A stretch of 59,581 bases of DNA, taken from Paraclostridium benzoelyticum (GTDB lineage: Bacteria; Bacillota; Clostridia; Peptostreptococcales; Peptostreptococcaceae). Positions 27,908-37,915 of this stretch are shown here, in pieces. The stretch is from contig NZ_LBBT01000021.1 in assembly GCF_001006285.1 (NCBI RefSeq), forward strand, positions 1 through 59,581, given 5' to 3'. The notes under the pieces are model-generated. The model saw nothing but the letters and a program-made list of their open reading frames with translations. It did no database searches and was not told the origin of the DNA. The translations under genes were made by a program, and so were the position numbers. Numbering within the stretch: position 1 is the first letter of the stretch; every line of letters begins with the position of its first letter.

Positions 27908-28969
27908 CTAAAATTCTAATCCAATTAATCGTTTCGTATATTCTAAATCTATACATCTATTTATTACACTTTCTTTTGAAATTTTCCTTCCTTTAAATAA
28001 ATTTACTAAATCTTGATCCATAAGCTGCATACCATTTTTAGATCCAGTCTGTATAATATTTGAAATCTGATGGGTTTTTGAATCTCTTATTAAATTTTTT
28101 ATAGCAGGTGTAGATACCATTACCTCCGTAGCTACAACCATACCTTCATTATTTATATCAGGTATAAGTTGTTGTGAAATTATACCCTCACATACACTCG
28201 ATAGTTGCGTCCTAATTTGATTTTGTTGATTAGCTTGAAACATATCTATGATCCTATCTATTGTTTGAGCTGCTCCAATAGTGTGTAATGTGGAAAAAAC
28301 CAAATGCCCAGTTTCTGCTGCTATTAAAGCTGTAGCTAATGTTTCTTCATCTCTAATCTCTCCTATAAGGATAACATCTGGATCTTGTCTAAGAACTGAT
28401 TTTAATCCAGAACTAAAATTGCTTGTATCTTTGCCTATTTCTCTTTGAGATATAATACTATTTTTTCTATTGTGAATATATTCTATTGGATCTTCTAAAG
28501 TTATTATATGTTTTTGAAAATTTTCATTAATACAATCTAATATACTTGCTAATGTTGTACTTTTACCACTTCCCGTTGGACCTGTAACTAAAACCATTCC
28601 ATTTTCTTTTCTTACAAACTCTTTTGCAACATCAGGCAGTCCTAATGTTTCAATACTAGGAATTTTAGAATTTATTACTCTTGCAGCAATAGCGTAACTA
28701 TCTTGTTGTTTATATATATTCACTCTAAATCTATACAAATTCTTTATTGAGATAGAAAAATCATATTCTCCTAATTCTTTGACCTCGTTGAGTTTTTGGG
28801 CCCCTATTAATTCATTAACCATTTTTTCAGTATCCGACTTGCTTAATAATTCATTTGAAATTTTTATAAACTTTCCATTCACTCTAGCTATCGGTTCGCA
28901 TTTATAATTTATATGTACATCTGAGGCTCCTAAATCACTAGCGTTTACTAAAATATCAAATATATCCAT
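27908..28969 (-). CDS. pilT: Type IV pilus twitching ATPase PilT
   Basis: PilT powers pilus retraction. The 353-residue protein has Walker A GPTGSGKST (130-138), the Asp box ITLEDPIEYIH, Walker B DPDVILIGEIRD (near 196-207) and the His box GHLVFSTLHT. The retraction-specific motif is seen as AIKNLIRD in the C-terminal domain, which separates PilT from the extension ATPase PilB. AGGAGG lies upstream of the ATG. Only a prepilin peptidase gene accompanies it; no pilin, PilB, PilC or alignment genes are here. Confidence 0.94.
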   Translation of the reverse strand: MDIFDILVNASDLGASDVHINYKCEPIARVNGKFIKISNELLSKSDTEKMVNELIGAQKLNEVKELGEYDFSISIKNLYRFRVNIYKQQDSYAIAARVINSKIPSIETLGLPDVAKEFVRKENGMVLVTGPTGSGKSTTLASILDCINENFQKHIITLEDPIEYIHNRKNSIISQREIGKDTSNFSSGLKSVLRQDPDVILIGEIRDEETLATALIAAETGHLVFSTLHTIGAAQTIDRIIDMFQANQQNQIRTQLSSVCEGIISQQLIPDINNEGMVVATEVMVSTPAIKNLIRDSKTHQISNIIQTGSKNGMQLMDQDLVNLFKGRKISKESVINRCIDLEYTKRLIGLEF

Positions 28970-29103
28970 AATATATACCTCCTACGATTTATTTGCATCC
29001 CTTTTAAGATTATTTCTCTATTGAGTTCAGATATACAAATATTTTCCTAGGAAATATATGAAAATTATATTAAACTTTAAAATATTATATTAAGATTGAA
29101 GTA

Positions 29104-29142
29104 AAAAAAGAGCTCATTTATAAATAAATGAACTCTTTTTTT
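29104..29142 (-). terminator. Terminator after prs
   Basis: The hairpin AAAAAGAGTTCATTTA with its complement and long T tracts lies about 14 bases after the prs stop. It separates prs from pilT. Confidence 0.85.
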
Positions 29143-29156
29143 ATTTGATTCTCATA

Positions 29157-30107
29157 TTAAAATAATTGACTTACTGATTCATTAGCAAATATTTTCTTTA
29201 TTGCATCTCCAAATAAAGAAGCTACACTTTTCACTTTTATCTTGTCAATTTTCTTTCCTTCAGGAAGTTGTATAGTATCAAGTACTATTAACTCACTTAT
29301 AGCTGAATTCTCTATTCTTTCTATAGCTGGACCTGATAAAACTCCGTGTGTACAACATGCATATACATCTTTTGCCCCAAATTCTTTAAGAGCATTAGCT
29401 GCATTAACTATTGTACCTGCTGTATCTATCATGTCATCTAATAATATAACATTCTTACCTTTAACCTCACCGATTATATTCATAACCTCACATACATTCG
29501 CTTTTGGTCTTCTCTTATCTATTATTGCTATTGGAACATCTCCGTTTAAAGTATTAGCAAATTTTCTAGATCTTGTAACACTTCCTAGATCTGGAGAAAC
29601 TACTACTAAGTCTTCTATTTCTTTTGTGTTGAAATAGTCAGCTAATATTGTTCCACCTTGTAAGTGATCTAATGGTATATCAAAATATCCTTGTATTTGT
29701 GCTGCATGTAAATCCATAGTTAAAACTCTATCTGCTCCTGCTGCAGTTATTAAGTTTGCAACTAATTTAGCTGTAATTGGATCTCTAGCCTTAGCCTTTC
29801 TGTCTTGTCTTGCGTATCCATAGTATGGTATAACAGCAGTTACTCTACCTGCAGATGCTCTTCTTAATGCATCTATCATTATTAATAGCTCCATTAAGTT
29901 ATCATTTACTGGGCTATTAGTTGATTGTATTACGAAAACATCACAACCTCTTACTGTTTCACTTATATTTACAGATATTTCTCCATCGCTAAATGTCCCA
30001 ACTTCGCATTTCGCCATTGGTACACCTATGTAATCAGCTACTTTTTGAGCCAACTCTTTCGACGCATTTCCTGCAAGTATTTTAATTTCGCTTCCGCTAG
30101 TATTCAT
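29157..30107 (-). CDS. prs: Ribose-phosphate pyrophosphokinase (PRPP synthetase)
   Basis: The enzyme makes PRPP from ribose 5-phosphate and ATP for nucleotide, NAD and some amino-acid synthesis. The 316-residue protein has class I features: [18 protein letters not shown], the [16 protein letters not shown] flexible loop, and the PRPP loop [20 protein letters not shown] precedes the ATG. It follows glmU as in Bacillus; a weak hairpin lies between them. In this window upp, purR and pncB also act on PRPP. Confidence 0.98.
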   Translation of the reverse strand: MNTSGSEIKILAGNASKELAQKVADYIGVPMAKCEVGTFSDGEISVNISETVRGCDVFVIQSTNSPVNDNLMELLIMIDALRRASAGRVTAVIPYYGYARQDRKAKARDPITAKLVANLITAAGADRVLTMDLHAAQIQGYFDIPLDHLQGGTILADYFNTKEIEDLVVVSPDLGSVTRSRKFANTLNGDVPIAIIDKRRPKANVCEVMNIIGEVKGKNVILLDDMIDTAGTIVNAANALKEFGAKDVYACCTHGVLSGPAIERIENSAISELIVLDTIQLPEGKKIDKIKVKSVASLFGDAIKKIFANESVSQLF

Positions 30108-30149
30108 AATTACCTCCCGAAAATTTTGTTAAAGAAAATATTATATTTA

Positions 30150-30181
30150 AACGCAGGTATAGACTAGGCTATATCTGCGTT
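30150..30181 (-). terminator. Hairpin between glmU and prs
   Basis: AACGCAGATATAG pairs with most of CTATACCTGCGTT. The T tract on the minus strand is poor (TTTAAATAT), so this may only lower readthrough or process the glmU-prs message. Confidence 0.45.
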
Positions 30182-30201
30182 ATAGCCTTATTTATATCAA
30201 T

Positions 30202-31569
30202 TTATTTCTTAAGGTTCTTCTTTTCTACCCAACCTTCTTTTATAACTTGTCTTTCTCTAGCTATTGCTAATGCTCCTTGTGGAACATCATCTGTTATAGT
30301 AGATCCTGTAGCGATATATCCATTTTCTTCTACTACAACTGGAGCTACTAAATTAGAGTTTGATCCTATAAAGGCTCCATCTTTTACAACTGACTTAAAT
30401 TTATTTTTACCATCATAGTTTACAAATACTGTTCCGCAACCTATGTTAACATTTTTTCCTACATGAGCATCTCCTATGTAAGCTAAGTGAGATGCCTTAG
30501 AATTATCTTCTATTGTAGCATTTTTAACTTCTACGAAATCGCCTACTTTTACATTATTACCTATATTGCTCTTAGGTCTTAAGTATGCATAAGGTCCAAC
30601 TGTAGTATTATTACCAACTTTACTATCTATTATCGTAGAATTTTCTACCTCTGTTTCATCACCTATAGTTGAATTAGATATAGAACTGTTCATTCCAATT
30701 TTACAATTACTTCCTATTTTTGTATTTCCTTTTAGCATTGCTCCTGGATATACAATTGTATCATTTCCTATTTCTACATCCGCTTCTATATATGTGCTAT
30801 TTATATCTATTATAGTTACACCATTTACCATGTGCATAGTGTTTATTCTTCTTCTCATTATTTCTTCAGCTTTAGATAGCTCAACTCTTGAATTTACACC
30901 CATTAGTTCTTCTATTGTAGCTCCATTAAATGCTCCTACTTTAAGATTATTATCTCTCATTATTTCTACTGTATCAGTTAAATAATATTCTCCTTGAGCA
31001 TTATTATTATCTATTTTAGAAAGAGCATATTTTAAACTTTTTCCATTAAAACAATAAATTCCTGAATTTATCTCATTTACTAGTTTTTCTTCTTCGTTAG
31101 CATCTTTTTGTTCAACTATTTTTAATAAGTCTTGATTTTCATCTCTTATTATTCTTCCATATCCTGTTGGATTTTCTACTTTAGTAGTTAATACAGTAGC
31201 ATGATATTCATTATCTAAGTGATATTTGAATAGATTTTCTAATGTATCTGAATTTACTAGAGGAGTATCCCCACATAAAACAACTATAGTGTCATTCTCT
31301 GATATGTGCTCATTTGCCATCATAACAGCATGACCTGTTCCTAATTGCTCTGTTTGCATAGCTATTTTAGTGTCAGTAGGTAATACATCTTGAACTACCT
31401 GACTTCCGTGACCTAAAATCGCAACAATTTCATTAACCCCTGACTTTTTAGATACATTGACAACGTGGTTTACCATCTCTTTTCCACATACCTTGTGAAC
31501 TACCTTTGGCAAACTTGATTTCATTCTTGTTCCTTTTCCTGCCGCAAGGATTATTGCCTTAAAATTCAT
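30202..31569 (-). CDS. glmU: Bifunctional GlmU (GlcNAc-1-P uridyltransferase / GlcN-1-P acetyltransferase)
   Basis: GlmU makes UDP-N-acetylglucosamine, the precursor of peptidoglycan and other glycans. Residues 1-230 are the nucleotidyltransferase (LAAGKGTRMKSSLPKVVHK). Residues 250-455 are the left-handed beta-helix acetyltransferase, with many hexapeptide repeats and the AYIGDAHVGKNVNIGCGT segment. The true start is ATG 31569, with GGAGTGGG upstream; the frame opens at 31587 without a ribosome site. It lies between spoVG and prs as in Bacillus. Confidence 0.97.
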   Translation of the reverse strand: MNFKAIILAAGKGTRMKSSLPKVVHKVCGKEMVNHVVNVSKKSGVNEIVAILGHGSQVVQDVLPTDTKIAMQTEQLGTGHAVMMANEHISENDTIVVLCGDTPLVNSDTLENLFKYHLDNEYHATVLTTKVENPTGYGRIIRDENQDLLKIVEQKDANEEEKLVNEINSGIYCFNGKSLKYALSKIDNNNAQGEYYLTDTVEIMRDNNLKVGAFNGATIEELMGVNSRVELSKAEEIMRRRINTMHMVNGVTIIDINSTYIEADVEIGNDTIVYPGAMLKGNTKIGSNCKIGMNSSISNSTIGDETEVENSTIIDSKVGNNTTVGPYAYLRPKSNIGNNVKVGDFVEVKNATIEDNSKASHLAYIGDAHVGKNVNIGCGTVFVNYDGKNKFKSVVKDGAFIGSNSNLVAPVVVEENGYIATGSTITDDVPQGALAIARERQVIKEGWVEKKNLKK

Positions 31570-31710
31570 AAACCCACTCCATTTCAATCTTTTTTAATTT
31601 TAAATAAATCTATATATGATGTGTAAATATTTTATTTTGTATACAATTTCCTAATTCTATTAACTAATATACCATTTTTGAAGTAAAAAGTACATATTAT
31701 TCAAATAAAA

Positions 31711-31733
31711 AAGAGCCTAAGATTCGGCTCTTT
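31711..31733 (-). terminator. Terminator after spoVG
   Basis: The hairpin AAGAGCC / GGCTCTT with an eight- to nine-base loop, followed by TTTTTTATTT on the minus strand, lies about 45 bases after the spoVG stop. Confidence 0.8.
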
Positions 31734-31778
31734 AAGAAATATATTCGAAAATATATCTTATTTTAGTTCTTCTTTTTA

Positions 31779-32057
31779 CTATTCAGCAGCTACTTCTAAT
31801 TGAGAAATTGCTTCTTGATATGCTTTTAAAACTTCTTCTTCTAACATTTGTCTCATTTCAGCATTTATAGGGTGAGCTATATCTCTGAAGTTTCCTTCAC
31901 CTATTTTTCTACTTGGCATAGCTATAAATAATCCATTGTGCCCCTCTATAACCTTTATATCGTGTACCACAAATAAATTATCGAAAGTTAATGAAACTAT
32001 ACACTTCATTTTCCCCTCATCAGTTAATTTTCTTACTCTAACGTCAGTGATTTTCAT
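31779..32057 (-). CDS. spoVG: Septation/regulatory protein SpoVG
   Basis: SpoVG is a small nucleic-acid-binding regulator that affects asymmetric septation and other processes in Firmicutes. The 92-residue protein has the conserved start [20 protein letters not shown] and the [20 protein letters not shown] block. AGGGGGA lies about 12 bases before the ATG. It follows purR. Bacillus has yabJ between purR and spoVG; that gene is missing here, with a 176-base AT-rich gap instead. Confidence 0.97.
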   Translation of the reverse strand: MKITDVRVRKLTDEGKMKCIVSLTFDNLFVVHDIKVIEGHNGLFIAMPSRKIGEGNFRDIAHPINAEMRQMLEEEVLKAYQEAISQLEVAAE

Positions 32058-32233
32058 TTTACTAATATCCCCCTTTTAGTTTTGACACATTTAATTTGAA
32101 CATTAAAAAATCTTTTTTTATTTATAATATATTAATTCTATCAAACTGCTAAATTTCCTCTATTATTTCAGAAAAATTTTTTTATTTTTTTACCTTTTTT
32201 TTATTTGATAGAAATTTACCCTTAAAATTTGTA

Positions 32234-33118
32234 TTATTCTTCTAATTTATCATTTTCACTTTGTTCTTCTACAGTTTCTCCCACTTCATCTGTAGACCAA
32301 TACTCTTCCCTAAAAGTTTGTAAGTTAGGTTTAACGCTTACAACTTCATTATTAACTACATCAATTTCTATTAAAGATATATAATCTTCTACCATTTTTT
32401 GAGTTGGATTAGTAGTAGATATGAATACTCCCTTTCCTATAACTTCTGCTCCAAACTCATTCATAAGTTGCATCATACCTTTTATAGTTCCTCCGCCCCT
32501 CATAAAGTCGTCTATTAATATAACTTTGCTTGCAGGTTTAACAGCCTTTCTTGGTAAACTCATACTTTCTACCTTAGAACTGTTTCCACTTACATATGTC
32601 ATACTAAGTGTCGGACCTTCTGATACTTTAGTGTCTTTTCTTATTATCACTAAAGGTAGATTCATAGCTTTTGCTGTCATTAATGCCATAGGTATTCCTT
32701 TTGTCTCCATAGTAACAACATAATCAGCTTGTGAATAATCTATATTTGATGCAAATATTTTACCAATCTTAGACGCTATTCTAGGATCGTATATTAAATC
32801 TATAAGGTATAAAAACCCTCCAGAAAGAATTCTAGATTGATCTTTTATTTCTTCACATAGGTTTAATAAAAATTCTTCATTTTCTGATTTTGATGTTTTT
32901 GGAATATATTTAACTCCACCAGCGGCTCCTGATATAGTTATTACTTGTCCTAGTTCTAGTTTTTCAAAAACATTTTTAACAACTATTAAGTCTTCACTTA
33001 TAGTAGATTTAGCCGAATTAAATTTTGATGTAAAATAACTTAAAGTAAATATTTTATTAGGATTATCTGACAGTATTTTAACTATCGCTCCTATACGCTC
33101 CGTTCTTTTAAACTTCAT
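32234..33118 (-). CDS. purR: Purine operon repressor PurR
   Basis: Low-GC Gram-positive PurR represses purine genes and is released by PRPP. The 294-residue protein joins an N-terminal winged helix (about residues 1-73) to a phosphoribosyltransferase-like domain with the PRPP loop VILIDDFMRGGGTIKG (199-214). The C-terminal 20 residues are acidic. AGGAGG precedes the ATG. It is transcribed divergently from murC across a 224-base gap. Confidence 0.96.
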   Translation of the reverse strand: MKFKRTERIGAIVKILSDNPNKIFTLSYFTSKFNSAKSTISEDLIVVKNVFEKLELGQVITISGAAGGVKYIPKTSKSENEEFLLNLCEEIKDQSRILSGGFLYLIDLIYDPRIASKIGKIFASNIDYSQADYVVTMETKGIPMALMTAKAMNLPLVIIRKDTKVSEGPTLSMTYVSGNSSKVESMSLPRKAVKPASKVILIDDFMRGGGTIKGMMQLMNEFGAEVIGKGVFISTTNPTQKMVEDYISLIEIDVVNNEVVSVKPNLQTFREEYWSTDEVGETVEEQSENDKLEE

Positions 33119-33342
33119 ATATAATACCTCCTGTACCTGAAACCTATGTATTTAAACTTGTTAATGCATATTTTTTTCCAATATGTTATAATATTTGTTA
33201 TGTTTTATTTGAAATTTAATATATTAATGTATAGAAATATTTTATAATTTTAGTTTGCTTAAAATATTGAACATTATACTATTATATCACAAACATAGTT
33301 CTTATTGTAGAACTTTTAATTTATTAGAAAGGTGGTTTCAAT

Positions 33343-34695
33343 ATGAACATATTCTTTATAGGTGTTGGCGGTATAAGCATGAGTGCACTAGCTAAAATAT
33401 GCCTAAATAAAGGTTATAATGTTTTCGGTTCAGATTCTACAGATTCATATCTATTAGATGATTTGCGTTCTCAGGGAGCAACAATATATGTTGGCCATAA
33501 AAAAGAACATATAACTGATAATATAGATATGGTAGTGTATACTGCTGCTGTTAAATCTGACAATGAAGAATTAATCGCTGCTAAAGAAAAAAATAAATTA
33601 ACAATAAATAGAGCTGCATTTTTAGGTCAAATAATGAGGGAGTATCAAAATGCTATAGCAATATCTGGTACTCATGGGAAAACATCAACAACTTCGATGT
33701 TATCTGCAATTTTTGAATACGCGAATCTTGATCCTACAATATTAGTTGGAGGAAACCTTAGTATTATAGGTGGAAATGTTAAAATAGGTAAATCTGAAAA
33801 CTTCATAACTGAAGCTTGTGAGTATGTTGACAGTTTCCTAAACTTCAACCCTAAAATTTCAGTAGTACTTAATATAGAAGAAGATCATTTAGATTACTTC
33901 TCTGGAATAGATGAGATAAAGGCATCTTTTAATAAGTTTGGTAAATTACTACCTTATGATGGATACTTTATAATCAATGGAGATGATGAAAATACTAAAG
34001 ATATACTTCATGAAATAAAAGCTACTGTTATAAAATACGGTCAAAATGAAGGAAATAATGCTTTAATAAAAGATGTTAGATTTGATGAAAATGGATACGG
34101 AATATTCAACATTAACTATAATGGAAACAATTTAGGAGAATTCAAACTTTCTGTTCCTGGTGTTCACAATATATATAATGCTACTGGTGCTATAATAGCA
34201 GCTTTAGTTTCTGGTGTAGAATTAGAGACTATAAGAAAAAATATTGCATTATATGGAGGAGTAGGAAGAAGATTTGAAGTTAAAGGTAAATATAAAAATG
34301 CTTTAGTTGTAGATGACTACGCTCATCATCCAACAGAATTAAAAGCAACTTTATCTGCTGCTAAGAAAATTAAAAAGAATAAATTATGGTGTATATTCCA
34401 ACCTCATACTTATACAAGAACTAAGTCTTTATTAAACGAATTTTCAGATGCATTCTACGCTGCTGATAAAGTTATAATAACAGATATATACGCTGCTCGT
34501 GAAAAAGATCCTGGAGATATCCATTCTAAAGATTTAGTAGATAAGTTATATCAAAATAATGTTGATGTAATCTACCTAAGTGAGTTTGAAGATATCGCTA
34601 ATTATCTCGCTGAAAATGTAGTTGAAGATGATTTAGTTATAACTGCAGGAGCTGGTACAGTTTACAAAATCGGTGAAATGCTTCTTAATAAATAA
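33343..34695 (+). CDS. murC: UDP-N-acetylmuramate-L-alanine ligase
   Basis: MurC adds L-alanine to UDP-N-acetylmuramic acid, the first peptide step of peptidoglycan synthesis. The 450-residue protein has the N-terminal UDP-binding [15 protein letters not shown], the ATP loop GTHGKTSTT (109-117) and [14 protein letters not shown] in the C-terminal domain. AAAGGTGG precedes the ATG. It is one of only three plus-strand genes. It stands alone, between purR and an anchored unknown protein on the opposite strand, and ends at a shared bidirectional terminator. Confidence 0.98.
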   Translation: MNIFFIGVGGISMSALAKICLNKGYNVFGSDSTDSYLLDDLRSQGATIYVGHKKEHITDNIDMVVYTAAVKSDNEELIAAKEKNKLTINRAAFLGQIMREYQNAIAISGTHGKTSTTSMLSAIFEYANLDPTILVGGNLSIIGGNVKIGKSENFITEACEYVDSFLNFNPKISVVLNIEEDHLDYFSGIDEIKASFNKFGKLLPYDGYFIINGDDENTKDILHEIKATVIKYGQNEGNNALIKDVRFDENGYGIFNINYNGNNLGEFKLSVPGVHNIYNATGAIIAALVSGVELETIRKNIALYGGVGRRFEVKGKYKNALVVDDYAHHPTELKATLSAAKKIKKNKLWCIFQPHTYTRTKSLLNEFSDAFYAADKVIITDIYAAREKDPGDIHSKDLVDKLYQNNVDVIYLSEFEDIANYLAENVVEDDLVITAGAGTVYKIGEMLLNK

Positions 34696-34722
34696 AAAAA
34701 CTAGGGTTAAGCCCTAGTTTTT
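34695..34722. terminator. Bidirectional terminator between murC and the anchored unknown protein
   Basis: The hairpin AAACTAGGG / CCCTAGTTT is flanked by A and T tracts on both sides. It sits between the two convergent stop codons and can serve both genes. Confidence 0.9.
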
Positions 34723-35517
34723 TTATTTGTTTCCAATCTTAAATATATCATTTTTTAAATATTCATATAATCCATTATGAACTTCATAATATGCAGTTGC
34801 TTTATCTGATGTTATTTTAACATAATCATTACCCATTGTTTCTAATGTAGTAGAGTAACCATCACCATGAATTTTAATAGTAAAGTTATATTCACTTCTT
34901 TCTTTACTCTTTTCTGGTTGAATTTTTCCAACTAATCTCTTTACAGATATTTTATAAGCTAAATCATCATATTTCCATTTCCACGGTTTTTTCACTTCAT
35001 CTTTGTATATTATTTCTACACTATCCCAAGTTTTATATTTCTTTACAGAATCTATAGATGTATATATACTTTCTTGAAGCAACTTGTCAAATGCTTGTTT
35101 TTCTGATACTGGAATTTTATAAAACTCCTCTTTATTTACTGTATAAATTCTAAAGTAATCTAAGTCTGTAGAAAATCTAATTCCATTGTCCATGTAAGCT
35201 TCATATTTACTTTCGTAATTACTAGGCTTTCTAACTTCTTTAAATTTTGTAGAGAAAAACTTTATTTGATCCCAGTAATCTTTTTCTATCCTTACATCCT
35301 TTAATTTATCATCTGAAATATACACAGTATCAGTCTCTTTCATTTGAGAAATTAAAGTTTTATTATCGGATTCTGTACTTTTATCTTGAACTTTAACAGG
35401 TTCACTACTTTCTTGTTGTTTTGAGAAATAAATATATGTACCTGCATATACAACGAAAAAAACAATAATCCCTATAAGTATGATTACACGTTTTTTTATT
35501 TTTCTTTTCTTTGCCAT
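34723..35517 (-). CDS. Membrane-anchored protein of unknown function
   Basis: I do not recognise this 264-residue protein. A basic start (MAKKRKIKKRV) is followed by one hydrophobic segment at about residues 12-31. The remainder is hydrophilic and lysine-rich, so it probably lies outside the cell on a single anchor. It has no cysteine and no obvious catalytic motif. Residues 75-264 contain alternating short hydrophobic patches that suggest a folded domain with strands, including VEIIYKDEVKKPWKWKYDD. GGGGGGAG lies upstream of the ATG. It converges on murC and has no operon partner. Confidence 0.8.
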   Translation of the reverse strand: MAKKRKIKKRVIILIGIIVFFVVYAGTYIYFSKQQESSEPVKVQDKSTESDNKTLISQMKETDTVYISDDKLKDVRIEKDYWDQIKFFSTKFKEVRKPSNYESKYEAYMDNGIRFSTDLDYFRIYTVNKEEFYKIPVSEKQAFDKLLQESIYTSIDSVKKYKTWDSVEIIYKDEVKKPWKWKYDDLAYKISVKRLVGKIQPEKSKERSEYNFTIKIHGDGYSTTLETMGNDYVKITSDKATAYYEVHNGLYEYLKNDIFKIGNK

Positions 35518-35571
35518 AAAAGCTCCCCCCTATATAATTACGATTTTATTATACTATAAAATTCACAAACT

Positions 35572-35605
35572 AAAAAGCACTACAATTTAATCATAGTGCT
35601 TTTTT
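35572..35605 (-). terminator. Terminator after the CDF transporter
   Basis: The hairpin AAAAAGCACTA / TAGTGCTTTTT with T tracts lies 20 bases after the stop codon of the cation transporter. Confidence 0.85.
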
Positions 35606-35625
35606 ATTACTTTTAAAATTTTTTA

Positions 35626-36522
35626 TTATTTTTTACATGAATTTCCTGGGCAATTTATACATGGTTCTACATGAACTGTTATTCCTTTGACAAACTGCAT
35701 GTCTTTTATTATCCTTTTTTCTAATTTCGTGGCGATTTCATGCCCTTCATATACAGTTAAATCTCTATTTACACATATAGTTAAATCCACATATGCAGTT
35801 GCACCATGTTTTCTTGTTCTAATTTCACCTAAGTTGATTACACCCTCTGTTCCTTCAGCTATGCTTATAATTTGTTTTTCTTCTTCTGTATCAATAGAAT
35901 AGTCCATAAGTTCATTTGCTGAATTTTTCAATATATCAAATCCAACCTTTGCAACAAATAAAGCAACTACTATAGAAGCAATAGGATCTAATGCTTTAAA
36001 TCCTAACATAGCTCCTCCTATACCTATAAATGCTGCTATAGATGAAAGAGAATCTGATCTATGATGCCATGCATCTGCTTTTAATGATGGTGAATTTATT
36101 TTTTGAGCTATTTTTATTGTTATTCTATATTGATACTCTTTTATAGCTATTGATATAACAGATACTACTAATGGTAAAACTGTGGGGATTTTAACACTAT
36201 TTAAATTAAATAATGATTTTAATGCATCAAATCCTATTTTTACAGATACCACTATTAATAATATAGAAAGTAAAAAAGATACCAATGTCTCAGCTTTTTC
36301 ATGTCCATAATTGTGATTTTCATCATTGGGAGCATTAGCTATTTTGTTTCCTATTAAAACTCCTACCGAGCTAATAATATCAGATGCTGAATGTAGTCCA
36401 TCTGCAACCATAGCGTTAGATTTACCTACCATACCTGCAAATATTTTTATAAAAGTTAAAATAACATTCCATACTATAGATTTTATTGTTACCTTATTTG
36501 CTTCATCATACCTTGTTTCCAC
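35626..36522 (-). CDS. Cation diffusion facilitator (CDF) family metal exporter
   Basis: CDF proteins exchange protons for divalent metals such as zinc, iron or manganese across the membrane. The 298-residue protein has six hydrophobic helices and the paired metal sites VADGLHSASDII (helix 2) and DAWHHRSDSLSS (helix 5). A cytoplasmic ZT-dimer domain covers about residues 205-290. The extreme C-terminus CINCPGNSC adds three cysteines that may bind metal. The start codon is GTG, with AGGAGG upstream. The helix 5 HxxxD-type site points towards zinc or iron, but I cannot fix the metal. Confidence 0.93.
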   Translation of the reverse strand: METRYDEANKVTIKSIVWNVILTFIKIFAGMVGKSNAMVADGLHSASDIISSVGVLIGNKIANAPNDENHNYGHEKAETLVSFLLSILLIVVSVKIGFDALKSLFNLNSVKIPTVLPLVVSVISIAIKEYQYRITIKIAQKINSPSLKADAWHHRSDSLSSIAAFIGIGGAMLGFKALDPIASIVVALFVAKVGFDILKNSANELMDYSIDTEEEKQIISIAEGTEGVINLGEIRTRKHGATAYVDLTICVNRDLTVYEGHEIATKLEKRIIKDMQFVKGITVHVEPCINCPGNSCKK

Positions 36523-36658
36523 TTAATTTTCCTCCTTTTAATACTATCTTTTATTTTACTATCCATTTTTATTCACATTTAAACTTATATTAAATATTAA
36601 GTGCAATAAATTATAGTTATAATTCAATATTAATTATCATTTATCTTTAAAATGAAAA

Positions 36659-36682
36659 ATCACCCAACAAATGTTGGGCGAT
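36659..36682 (-). terminator. Terminator after the M20 peptidase gene
   Basis: The hairpin ATCGCCCAACA / TGTTGGGTGAT followed by TTTTTC on the minus strand lies 25 bases after the stop codon. Confidence 0.85.
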
Positions 36683-36706
36683 CTTTATATTATATCATAT
36701 ATTTGA

Positions 36707-37822
36707 TTAAGCTTCTTTAATTATTTCTAATACTGCTCTTGAAGAATTTATTATATCTTCTATAGCTATATATTCTTCTAATGTATGAGCATTTTTCATA
36801 CCTATTCCTAAGTTTACAGCTTTTACGCCATTTCCATTTAATACGTTAGTGTCACTTCCTCCACCTGTTGCTGCTGTATAAGCTTCTATTCCTAAGTTAG
36901 AGAATGCTTTTTTAGCAAGTTCTACTATTTCTTCATTATCATCCATTTTGAATGGTGCATAACATCTAGTTACTTTAGCTGTTACTTCTGCTCCCATAGC
37001 TTCTCCTGCTTTTTTAAATTCTTCTACCATATGGTTAGTTTGAGCTTCTAATTTACCTACTTCTAAACTTCTAGCTTCTGCAACTATTTCAAGTTCTGGC
37101 ATAACTATGTTAGTAGCTATTCCTCCATTAACTATACCTATATTTGCAGTAGTTTCTTCATCTATTCTTAATAACTTCATATTTTCTATAGCCTTAGAAG
37201 CTACCATTATAGCACTTACTCCATTTTCTGGTTGTAATCCTGCATGTGCTGGCTTACCTTTTATAGTTATTTCTATTTTATCTTGAGCCGGAGCTTTTGT
37301 TATTATTTCTCCTGGAGATCCACCGCTATCTAAAACGAATGCAAAATCTGGGCTTACTTTAGAATAATCTAAGTATTGAGCTCCAAATAATCCACCTTCT
37401 TCCCATATAGAGAATACTACTTCTATATCAGCGTGGTCTATATTGTTTTCTTGTATAACTCTTAAAGCTTCTAATATAGCTGCTATACCAGCTTTATCGT
37501 CAGAACCTAAAACTGTAGTTCCATCACTTTTTATTATTCCAGTAGCTTCATCTATTATAGGTTTTATTCCTTCTCCTGGGCTAACTGTATCCATGTGAGA
37601 ACTGAATAAAATAGTTTTACCTTCTCTGTTTCCTTTTAATTTAGCTATTACGTTTCCTGTTTCTCCTCCAACTTTTGTTCCAGCTTCATCTATGCAAACT
37701 TCGCATCCTATAGCTTCTAACTTTTCTACTAAAGCCTTTGCAACTTTGCCTTCTTTAGCTGAAGGACTATCTATTTTTACTAATTCAATGAATTCGTCTA
37801 TTAATCTTTGTTTGTTTATCAT
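36707..37822 (-). CDS. M20 family metallopeptidase (PepT-like)
   Basis: This 371-residue cytoplasmic protein is an M20 di-zinc peptidase of the tripeptidase T-like group (YqjE type). Metal and catalytic motifs are in place: FSSHMDTVSPG, LGSDDKAGIAAILEAL, SIWEEGGLFGA with the catalytic Glu pair, VLDSGGSPGE, and ATGGGSDTNVLNGNG. The dimerisation domain sits about residues 180-290. ATG 37822 has AGGAGG upstream; the open frame reaches 37858 but without a ribosome site. The exact peptide specificity is unknown. Confidence 0.93.
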   Translation of the reverse strand: MINKQRLIDEFIELVKIDSPSAKEGKVAKALVEKLEAIGCEVCIDEAGTKVGGETGNVIAKLKGNREGKTILFSSHMDTVSPGEGIKPIIDEATGIIKSDGTTVLGSDDKAGIAAILEALRVIQENNIDHADIEVVFSIWEEGGLFGAQYLDYSKVSPDFAFVLDSGGSPGEIITKAPAQDKIEITIKGKPAHAGLQPENGVSAIMVASKAIENMKLLRIDEETTANIGIVNGGIATNIVMPELEIVAEARSLEVGKLEAQTNHMVEEFKKAGEAMGAEVTAKVTRCYAPFKMDDNEEIVELAKKAFSNLGIEAYTAATGGGSDTNVLNGNGVKAVNLGIGMKNAHTLEEYIAIEDIINSSRAVLEIIKEA

Positions 37823-37915
37823 CTTAAATCTCCTCCTTGGTATATGTGATATATACATTGTAATTTATATTGGTAGTTTTTTCAAGAGAAAACGATATTT
37901 TAAAACTAGTGCCAA

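Noticed and set aside
36601..36660. AT-rich stretch between the CDF transporter and the M20 peptidase as a small RNA gene
   Set aside because: Apart from the terminator of the peptidase gene I see no conserved structure or promoter pair.
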